Assembly: GCA_051530055.1 (NCBI GenBank)
Contig: CM121342.1
Span: 8,556,001 to 8,620,000 of the forward strand
Direction of reading: 5' to 3'
Origin: Neoechinorhynchus agilis
Taxonomy: Eukaryota; Acanthocephala
Length of the DNA: 64,000 nt
Part shown: positions 55,709 to 64,000 of the stretch, piece by piece
Layout: every line of letters begins with the position of its first letter
Position numbering within the stretch: the stretch's first letter is position 1
Made by a program: the position numbers and the translations under genes
Notes under the pieces: model-generated
Seen by the model: only the letters and a program-made list of their open reading frames with translations
What the model was told of the DNA's origin: nothing
Databases searched by the model: none

Positions 55709-56649
55709 ATGTCAACTCCTATTGATTCCGAATCGACTACTAAGAGCATGGAAGATCGGATTTCCGAATTCACTAAATACATTGGCTCTTACCGTGATTG
55801 GTACTTTAATCACGCTCAATCTCGTCGCGACTTGGACATGTACCTGCTTGGACGAACGGTTGAACGTCAGGAACAACAACGCCGTCATCACGTTCAACGA
55901 CTCGTAATCCCGAGTGTGTATCGTCGAATCGTCTCTGAACTTATAGACGTGATGGTCGTTGTATCTACGTTCATTTTTATAATGACGATAATCGGAGATC
56001 TAAATCTCGAAAACGCCACAGCTCAACTTCAAGCAAGAATGATCTACATTATTACTGCTTTCTCTACCCCCACCCCACCACCAAAATCTTGAGAAATCCG
56101 TAAAAATATCTGTTCGGAATTCCTTTAGCAAATGGTAATTATGCCGCCGAAACCAATGAGCCGGTCATTAGCATATACAAATTCATACTCTACGAAGTGT
56201 TTCTCTGTTTTCTTTTTTGTACTCATGAATGTATTGCATTGTCGACTTTTGGATGTACTATAGGAAAGTACTTGACCAACTTGCGAGTTATTCAATGCGA
56301 CGAATGTGAATTGGCACCACTCTTGGATACCACCCGGGATCCCAATGCTCGAACTTTCTTTGAGAATTTCTATCAAGATTTCCGAATATAACTCGTATTT
56401 GGAAATCATGATGTAATAGGAGGAGGCATGTCCGCCGGCCGAAGAATTATATCCATGGTGCCACCGGTGCCTCTACTCGTCGGTCCGCATCGAACATTTC
56501 TCAGAGGCCTCAGTAAACAGTTGCTAGGGATGCTCACTATACCCATGGTCGTGGCCGGGATCCAACATATCCATCATAGACCTCCTTATGACCTTTTACT
56601 CGGGACACTTGTTGTCCAAATATTACAAGTGCCTGTCGATGAGTTATAA
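55709..56649 (+). CDS. FAM8A1-like RDD-domain membrane protein
   Basis: Human FAM8A1 is a multipass ER protein linked to the HRD1 ERAD complex. Exons: 55709 to about 56050, about 56140-56376 and 56410-56649. The RDD start is YRRIVSELIDVMVVVSTFIF; after a second TM (ILYEVFLCFLFCTHECIAL) comes TFGCTIGKYLTNLRVIQCD, matching GATPGKFLLGLRVVTCD; the last part has FLRGLSKQLLGMLTIPMVV and PPYDLLLGTLVV, matching the family end YDIVAGTIVV. About 270 residues. There is no GT in the last ~110 nt of exon 1 before its stop, so a normal donor is not available; the second gap of 33 nt also has no donor. Both are described separately. Family call is good; exact junctions are tentative. Confidence 0.8.
56050..56140 (+). 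other. Non-GT intron, tentative inverted ends (FAM8A1-like intron 1)
   Basis: CATTATTAC at 56047-56055 and GTAATTATG at 56135-56143 pair at 8 of 9. Exon 1 contains no GT from about 55965 to its stop at 56092, while exon 2 is clearly coding by 56145. Borders cannot be fixed to the base. Confidence 0.45.
56377..56409 (+). other. 33-nt putative inverted-end intron (FAM8A1-like intron 2)
   Basis: GATTTCC at 56377-56383 and GGAAATC at 56401-56407 are a perfect 7-bp inverted pair with a 17-nt loop holding the only in-frame stop (ATATAA). Removing 33 nt keeps the frame between ENFYQ and DVIGGG. A stop-codon readthrough or a pseudogene are alternatives. Confidence 0.4.
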
Positions 56650-56736
56650 TCGCTTTTTTCTCAATACAAAACTTTAAAGTGTGAACATTGACATTCATCC
56701 ATCTCCAAACTAAATACATTCTCAATGTAAATGAAG

Positions 56737-58730
56737 TTATACACGACTGAATTTGGACAGACAGCCCATTAATATGGGTCAGGGAAATCCCGATTAGGCG
56801 GGACTCATCAGTGTGAGTTTCCTCTTCCCTTCAGCAGTATTTTGCCCCCTTTGAAGTAAAGGATTTTGAACGCTTTTGACTTTGAAGCAGAGATTCCAGG
56901 CAAAAGTTTGCTAGAACATTGCGGCACAACTACGGAATGGCTAAACTCTGGGACGATGGCTTTACGTGGTCCTTCGCCGCGGTAGCAAACAACCCCCGAG
57001 TGTCTCGAGTCTTCCCAATATGATTTCCGTTAGCGGGACTCATCAGTGTGAGTTTCCTCCTCCCTTCAAAGGTATTTTGCCCCTTTTAAGTAAGGTATTT
57101 TGAACGCTTTTGACTTTGAAGCAGAGATTCCAGGCTAAAGTTCGCTAGAACATTGCGGCACAACTACGGAATGTCCAAATTCTGGGACGATGGCTTTACG
57201 TGGTCCTTCGCCGCGGTAGCAAACAACCCCCGAGTGTCTCGAGTCTTCCCAATTTCATTTCCGTTAGCAGGACTCATCGGTGTGAGTTTCCTCTTCCCTT
57301 CAGCAGTATTTTGCCCCTTTGAAGTAAGGATTTTGAACGCTTTTGACTTTGAAGCAGAGATTCCAGGCTAAAGTTCGCTAGAACATTGCGGCACAACTAC
57401 GGAATGTCCAAACTCTGGGACGATGGCTTTACGTGGTCCTTCGCCGCGGTAGCAAACAACCCCCGAGTGTCTCGAGTCTTCCCAATTATTTCCGTTAGCG
57501 ACTCATCAGGGAGTTTTCTCCCTCCACAGTATTTTGCAGAGATTCCAGGCTAAAGTTCGCTAGAACATTGCGGCACAACTACGGAATGCCAAACTCTGGG
57601 ACGATGGCTTTACGTGGTCCTTCGCCGCGGTAGCAAACAACCCCCGAGTGTCTCGAGTCTTCCCAATTTCATTTCCGTTAGCGGGAATCACCAATGTGAG
57701 TTTCCTCTTCCCTTCAGCAGTATTTTGCCCCCTTTGAAGTAAAGGATTTTGAACGCTTTTGACTTTGAAGCAGAGATTCCAGGCTAAAGTTCGCTAGAAC
57801 ATTGCGGCACAACTACGGAATGTCCAAACTCTGGGACGATGGCTTTACGTGGTCCTTCGCCGCGGTAGCAAACAACCCCCGAGTGTCTCGAGTCTTCCCA
57901 ATTTCATTTCCGTTAGCGGGAATCACCAATGTGAGTTTCCTCTTCCCTTCAGCAGTATTTTGCCCCCTTTGAAGTAAAGGATTTTGAACGCTTAAGACTT
58001 TGAAGCAGAGATTCCAGGCTAAAGTTCGCTAGAACATTGCGGCACAACTACGGAATGTCCAAACTCTGGGACGATGGCTTTACATGATCCTTGGCCGCGG
58101 TAGCAAACAACCCCCGAGTGTCTCGAGTCTTCCCAATTTCATTTCCGTTAGCGGTACTCGTCAGCGCGAGTTTCCTCCTCCCTTCAGCGGTATTTTGTCC
58201 CCTTTTGAAGTAAGGAATTTTGAATCCTTTTGACCTTGAAGCAGAGATTCCAGGCTAAAGTTCGCTAGAACATTGCGGCACAACTACGGAATGTCCAAAT
58301 TCTGGGACGATGGCTTTACGTAGTCCTTCGCCGCGGTAGCAAACAACCCCCGAGTGTCTCGAGTCTTCCCAATTTCATTTCCGTTAGCGGAAATCACGAA
58401 TGTGAGTTTCCTCTTCCCTTCAGCAGTATTTTGCCCCCTTTGAAGTAAAGGATTTTGAACGCTTTTGACTTTGAAGCAGAGATTCCAGGCTAAAGTTCGC
58501 TAGAACATTGCGGCACAACTACGGAATGTCCAAATTCTGGGACGATGGATTTACGTAGTCCTTCGCCGCGGTAGCAAACAACCCCCGAGTGTCTCGAGTC
58601 TTCCCAATTTCATTTCCGTTAGCGGGAATCACCAATGTGAGTTTCCTCCTCCCTTCAAAGGTATTTTGTTCCCCTTTGGTTCCGTGCCCAAGTCCACTAG
58701 AACACAGTGGCACAACTGCAGAATCTTGAT
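56737..58730. repeat. ~240-bp satellite, about 8 copies
   Basis: Landmark GATTCCAGGCTAAAGTTCGC recurs near 56892, 57130, 57361, 57540, 57774, 58016, 58248 and 58484; one unit is short (~180 bp). GC-richer than its surroundings (CCGCGGTAGCAAACAACCCC). Strong similarity between copies. Heads with a sequence also found at 22.85 kb, and a diverged unit lies inside the TIR element at 12.95-13.1 kb. ORFs here follow the repeat and are not called. Confidence 0.93.
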
Positions 58731-59304
58731 GTATAAATGTATTTTTTGCCGTCGAATCGCTTTTTCATACCTTTGAAATATAAAATGTCTCGCTATGACC
58801 ACTGCAAAGAAATGTCACATCCTAAAAAACTTCTTTGCCTATAAAACGGATTTGCATGCAAGAATTGACTTTACGAAACTTAAGCTCTTAAACATACAAC
58901 CACGAGCATCGTAAGCATCCCTCCGGATAATCAGATACCTCCTCCCGGGGGGTGGTCAGCGGTATTTCGTCCCCTTTAATTATGACCCGTCGGCAATAAT
59001 GGATTGCAAAAGGCTGAACACTTTAATGTTAATCAAGTGATATTTTTGAAGAAACTCACTTTTGCAAACGGGACATAAAAACTTTGTAAACAATTAAAAT
59101 AGTCAGTTCAAAAAAAGAAGGTTAGACTTAATACGATCATTTCCAAAAAGGTATGAAATTTGTAGTCTCAAAAACTAATCTCCTAAATTTTTAAAGAATG
59201 AGAAAAACAAACGTTTTTGATTATTCCGATGTGTTTATCGTAAACGGCCTGTTTACCAAAACTCGTCCTTATTCGGAGAAGTACTCTCTCTTCCGCAACG
59301 CTCC
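58731..59304. other. Intergenic with satellite remnant
   Basis: About 58910-58985 has CCGGATAATCAGATACCTCC and GGTATTTCGTCCCCTTT, remnants of the satellite-like family. The rest is AT-rich 5' flank. Confidence 0.5.
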
Positions 59305-59656
59305 ATGGATTCTATGCCTATCGTTTTCATTGCAACTTCCATAATCCAAGAAATCGTGAATAAACTTCGATGGACGATTGGTACACTTGTTGGAGACATC
59401 GTTCATCCAGTACTCACCGTCAAAGCTCACTCAGTAAGGCTGATTTCCACTGAGTCTTTTTTAGTAGCTGTCAGGGTGAGTTTTATGTACACAATCCATT
59501 TGTCTAATCGTCATTTAGGTGGAATTTGAAAATTATCGATATGTAGATGTCTTACTTGAACTTGTTGACCTTTCGGGTGGAGCTATAATTGGACAATTCA
59601 AAAGTATTCTAAATCGCGATGCAGATCCTCATGAACCACTCGCCAATCTTTGGTGA
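59305..59656 (+). CDS. Small protein of unknown function (102 aa)
   Basis: Two exons, 59305-59475 and 59519-59656, joined by a GT-AG intron of 43 nt (GTGAGT...TTTAG). The product contains WTIGTLVGDIVHPVLTVKAH and YVDVLLELVDLSGGAIIGQF; alternating hydrophobic strands suggest a small beta-barrel, perhaps an OB fold, but I do not recognise the family. The frame is open upstream to about 59270 without ATG, so the start at 59305 is the best guess. It lies just upstream of the 3' end of SPT16. Confidence 0.6.
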
Positions 59657-60134
59657 GAAAAGGTGACAATATAGAGCCAAAATAAAATTATTGTTCCAAT
59701 AAATATACGAATTTATAATGGATTTTCGGCTATTATGTTTCTCGAGCCTTACGGTATTGGGATAATAAAAAAGTTTTTATACTAAATGCATTCAAAAACT
59801 AATAAAGGCTTCCTCGATTCAAAACTTCGACAATTTTTTTGTAATTTTAAAAAAATCACTTTTATTAACAATTTTTTAAAATTTCGAATTCACGATTTCT
59901 TATTTGTATTCGTAAACTCATAACAAAATACGGTGTCAAATGGCAAAAAACCGGATCATCGAACGGGTTTAAAAAGAATTGGTCTAATATATTCAATTTC
60001 TATCGATTTTTTGTTTTTTTTTCTATACACAAGAAATATCTATTTTAGGAAAGTTGAGAAAACATTTCTTTTCATAGGAATATGCCGACCCAGACGCATT
60101 ACTTTATACCCTTTTTTCCACTCGACTAAACATC

Positions 60135-63100
60135 CTATCGTCTTTTTTTAGGCTTAGCACCGAATCCACCGGTACCACTGGTCCCCCTTCTTTTCTGAGG
60201 TGTTCTCAAAGCTTTGCCTTGCTTTCGATTGCCGAATCGCGAAACCCCAATGTCTTGTAGTTTGGCCATATCATCCCTTCGAGCCTCTTCTTCCAACTCA
60301 CTCCAATCTTTACCCGATTGATCCTCGTCATCTTCGTCATCAACCGCTGAACCGTCACTCGAATATTCTGCCTCTTCTTCATCTTCGCTATACGCTTCGT
60401 ACTCAACCTCTTCGTCGTCGTCATCGTCGTCGCTATCGTCCATTTCACTGGGTTCATAAGCGCCATCGCTATCATCTAGACCAGAACCTCGTTTTTCGTC
60501 TTCATCCGATGAATCACTGCACAGAAAATCCCACCCTCCAGAATCAAAAAATCCATCATAATCATCCATTATGGCCCTCAATACTTTCGGCCAATTCATA
60601 TTTTGAACACCTTCAGTAAAAGCAATATCACAATTAGTGAGCCAATCCTTAATGTTGTCCAGTTGTTTCGTGTTGATTGAACATACCGTGATCACCTTTC
60701 GCGAGTAATCTTTCGGGATAAAAACCATATCGAAGTTCCGAAGAGCACGATCGACTCTCTCAAAATGAACAAGTTCAATCTCGTCGAGGGAAACCACGAA
60801 CGGAGGCCATTCTGTTATATTTACAAGACATGAGTGCGTGGGTGTTAAGAGACACATCGCTCGCGATGGAGTCCCGTAGAATCCGATTTCTCTTATTGTC
60901 GTCTCAAACTTAATAGAATTCTTGGATATTTCCTCAAGACGGCGTACAAACTCGCTAAACTTCATCTTGTACTTCTGTTTCATCTCACGTTCAGCCTGTT
61001 CAACTTCCCATTCCTCAGCATCACCACGTCCGCGGTTCTTAATAAGGTCCGTTGCGATCTCTCCAACAGGTTTATAGAACTGAATATCCGATTGTTTCTT
61101 TTTACCAATCATTATTGGATTTATAAGATGAAAATGAAGCCCAATGATCATTTCGTTGTCGCAAGTTTGATAAAACGCGTGTTTTACATTAGAGAACAGA
61201 ATGTCCGTTACTTCGTTTTTCGATGTGAAATAACGAATGCCATTGTCGTAGCCTTCAAGTACACCATTTATCCGCTTTTGGGTCGTGCTGGGACGCATAA
61301 GAAGATCTCGAAGTAAAGGGCGCGGATTATTGTATCGATTATCCGTGTTCAAAACTCCCTGCCTCACCACACCCTCCATCTCCTTCTTCTGAGCTTCTTT
61401 TTCTCGAAACCGCTTCTGGTGATCCTTAATAGCATGGTAGACCGTGTTCAACTTCGATACATTTCTTGATATTTCCGGTCCTTTCCAATCGTTCAATGCA
61501 CGATAAGTTAATTCTTTTATGTAAACACAATCGGGTTGGTCGTCGTCGGCGTCCAAAACCGGTAATACTATAGTGTTTGTAAAGTTCACTCGCAAATAAC
61601 AGAATTGACCTTCCACCGTCTCGGATACGTTCTTTATTGTAGATATGTGAAAAGGGTAAGCATAGTCGAATATTGGAAGTATAACTGCATTGTGCACACG
61701 ATCAACGTAAGTTAGAGAGTTTCAATCGATTTTGTATAATGTAAAAAAAGATTAAAAAATCTCTCGTCGTATCGTGAGAAAACAAAAATTCTTTTTATTT
61801 GAAAATCAAAAATCAATAAAAAGTGTAAATTCTCTTTTTTTAAAAAACACGAGGAAGTCATTCTCACCTTTTAAGAACATTGAAACTTTCTAGCGTAAAT
61901 TTGATGCTTCTGAACTTCCGATTGAGCGAATGGAAACTCACGCTGTAACGTATAAGACACGAATTCGCGACTCTTAGTCTCTGGAATCGTCTCGCCGACA
62001 TTAGCCGTCAACCGGTGTCTAGCCTTTTCATTCACTAGCTTTCGCAACTCCTTCTGTCTATTCAATCGTCGTGGAGGATCCATAATCGAATTCTTGGAAA
62101 CATTATTACGACTTCGCCCTCGGGCAGCACGAGCGGCTATCCTGGCGCCAATACCATTTCCCGTCACTGGCTCATCATCGTCACCGCCACCACCACCACC
62201 ACCACCATCACTGCCCTCCATATCCACATCGTCATTGTCGTCAACTTCAGGAGATTCCTTGCGCTTCTTTTCTAATCGAGATTCTTTGGTCTTAGTGGAA
62301 TGATCTTGACGTACTCCATTCTCATCTTGAAACACAATCCTCCATGATCTAATCGAACGCTTGCATTTGGGGGTCAAAACGACGGAATCAACTTCTCGCA
62401 CAAGAACCGAATCACCGATACATACAGAAAAAGGTTTTTCCGAATTCGAAATAAGGACGTTTGCGAAACCAACACATAACTGGAAAACCATTCCTTTCTT
62501 GGCCATTGCTTTACAATTGACTGAAATGTTCATTCCGTGCTCTTTAAATTCAATTCCGCTTAAAAATCCCAGCGATGAAGGTAAAAACTTTTCAAGATCT
62601 CCACGATCAAGACTCTCCTTTAGGTAAGATACGACCAGCGTGTAAACCTCCGACAATAAAATCATGAATGCCATTTGATAAGTTTTTGAAAAAAAGAGAC
62701 AAGGAAATAGTTATATTCACGAAAAGTTTAAAATTCAAGCGACATTCATGAAAGTACAGCTCCATTTTTTAATTTTGCTAAAAGGAAGTCGTAGATTTCA
62801 AGCATAGCTTCGGCAACTTTAGTCATGGTATCACTTGGACAGACATAAAACGTTCTTGTAATAGACGAGCAGTATCCTCGATACCTCAAACCGAACATGC
62901 ATACAATCGTATTGAGCTTTATGAACTCTTCGTTGCTTTGGAAGCTGAATTTTAGCGAGCATTTTTCACCACTTTGTACAATTGGTTCAAAAGCAACATC
63001 AATGTGTTTAAGATCTTCTTTACTGACATAGGTCGTATTCGAAATTAGATTATACATCTTAGAAGCCAGCTTAGAATGCTTCACCTTTCGTTCTTGGGAA

Positions 63101-63767
63101 AAAATGTCGCACATTTCCTTCTTTAGATACCGATTAAATATATCAACGAGGTAATCACATGCTTTCTGAATGTAAGCCAACTCGTGAACGTCTCGACAGG
63201 CCATGAGTTCACAAAATTGATAAGAGACGTCCTCCCTATTGAATACTTCGAGGTGCTTTGTCCATTCTTTGACGAAATATCCACGAGATTTATCTTTGAT
63301 GAACACACCGACGGTTTTTCCCAATCTACTGCTCTTTATAAACTCAATGGCCCGTTTAAACACTTTTGAACAATCGTTGCGTTCACCACTAATTTGAAGG
63401 AATTCGAATTTAAGACGATGAACATTGAACTCCCGTGTACATGATTGAATCATATCCTTTATCTTTTGAATAGTAGTACCGGCGGAAACAAATAAGACGG
63501 TGTCATGGAGGAAAAGGATAATCGTATTATGAAGTTCCATTCCAAATAGCCATATCTGCACGCTAAAGGATTTACAATAAAAGTTCGTGTCGTTATCATT
63601 GTCGCCAGCGGCTACACAAATCGCATCAATGTTATTTAGATTCGCCTAATAATATTGATATATACATATGAAACACACAAACGAACTCAAATGGAATCAC
63701 TCACCTCGAATTTGTCGTAAATCTTGGCAAGTCGTTCGAAAAAGATCTTTGGCTCAAGAAAGGCCAT
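60135..63767 (-). CDS. SUPT16H: FACT complex subunit SPT16
   Basis: Histone chaperone for transcription and replication. Four exons on the minus strand: 63767-63705, 63645 to about 62755, about 62656-61886 and about 61718-60135; about 1,100 residues against 1,047 in human. Aminopeptidase-like N domain (QIWLFGMELHNTII, VRHSKLA-type KVKHSKLASKM, GLRYRGYCSSITRTFYV, KKGMVFQL, IGDSVLV), middle domain (PFHISTIKNVSETVEG, RPSTTQKRINGVLEG, NVKHAFYQTCDNEMIIGLHF, TEWPPFVVSLDEIELVHFER, SGGWDFL) and an acidic tail with GKDWSELEEEARRDD and a basic end. A Gly/Asp run sits in the linker. Intron 1 is GT-AG (60 nt, GTGAGT...TTATTAG). Introns 2 and 3 show inverted ends. The start follows CATTTCAGA. Confidence 0.96.
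61719..61885 (-). other. SPT16 intron 3, inverted arms but borders ambiguous
   Basis: Arms AGTTTCAAT at 61879-61887 and 61718-61726 are inverted and perfect over 9. The inverted reading joins YARK to SLTYVDRVHNAVILPIF. A GT-AG reading (CAAT|GTTCTT to AATGCAG|TTA) joins KFQ to ILPIF and fits the usual length slightly better. Undecided. Confidence 0.4.
62657..62754 (-). other. Inverted-end intron, ~98 nt (SPT16 intron 2)
   Basis: LKNGAV joined to LSEVYT matches HGVKICDVY of human SPT16 residue for residue. Arms TCATGAATGTC (62741-62751) and TCATGAATGCC (62662-62672) match at 10 of 11. A GT-AG alternative (GCT|GTACTT to CGGAG|GTT) is in frame but drops three residues. Confidence 0.55.
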
Positions 63768-64000
63768 TCTGAAATGCATCATATTTAAACCGGTTTTTTG
63801 TTTCAATTTCAAACGCCACTTCTTTTAATTTCTAATTATACACGCGGAAAAAAAGAACTTTACAAACACGAGAAAATAGACACTTTTGGACATGTTGTGA
63901 TCATAATTTAAGAAATGTTATTTAAAATTTAGATATTACACCACATTTAAAACTCTATCATCATACTCAAAAAAATCTTTTTTGTTGACGATTACATTCG

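Noticed and set aside
61719-61885. SPT16 intron 3 as a firm member of the inverted-end class
   Set aside because: A GT-AG reading fits the protein length equally well or better, so it is kept only as tentative.

Overview
The window is a piece of an AT-rich animal nuclear genome. Introns are mostly short (31-55 nt when GT-AG), genes lie close together, and many genes have a splice-acceptor-like TTTYAG just before the start codon. The gene set is metazoan: alpha-type nicotinic receptor, claudin-like protein, phosphorylase kinase gamma, SF3A1, SPT16 and others. A nematode or another ecdysozoan seems most likely, but the species cannot be fixed from the sequence.

Layout. 1-2.6 kb is a 349-bp tandem array. 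3.1-7.0 kb holds a mitochondrial carrier (SLC25A39/40 type, +) and DNA ligase 1 (-). 7.2-11.7 kb is a decayed LINE whose 3' tail has become a ~276-bp tandem array. 11.8-14.3 kb holds fold-back elements and a three-copy repeat. 14.3-21.9 kb holds an unidentified 668-aa protein, a four-TM protein, a claudin-like protein (+) and an ARM-like protein (-). 21.9-25.2 kb is gene-poor. 25.2-27.4 kb is a nicotinic receptor. 27.5-32.6 kb mixes LINE pieces, POLR2D, a long-TIR element and an isolated m-AAA protease (AFG3L2-type) exon. 32.9-35.1 kb is SF3A1. 35.3-38.4 kb is LINE-derived 528-bp satellite. 38.6-45.1 kb holds RPS18, GLO1 and PHKG. 45.3-48.7 kb is GTPBP4/NOG1 with a LINE inside an intron. 48.9-54.9 kb holds LINE ORF1, a degenerate 28S rRNA segment cut by a LINE end, and a second 528-bp array. 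55.7-56.6 kb is a FAM8A1-like RDD protein. 56.7-58.7 kb is a ~240-bp satellite. 59.3-63.8 kb holds a small unknown gene and SPT16.

The most interesting signal is in the introns. About twenty introns fit ordinary GT-AG. Roughly a dozen others do not: when the reading frame is followed against well known protein families, the protein breaks off and resumes at places without usable GT...AG borders. At these same places short inverted repeats of 7-16 bp, different in each intron, sit at or a few bases from both exon edges. The clearest cases are PHKG, the nicotinic receptor, the mitochondrial carrier, LIG1, GTPBP4, SPT16, SF3A1 and the FAM8A1-like gene. This resembles the non-conventional, end-paired introns known from euglenids and the non-canonical introns reported in a larvacean, but appears here in what looks like a protostome. 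Programmed DNA excision is an alternative explanation. Neither can be proven without transcripts.

The genes do not form one pathway. They are mostly single-copy housekeeping genes (replication, transcription, splicing, ribosome biogenesis, metabolism) plus neuronal and membrane proteins, separated by mobile-element debris.
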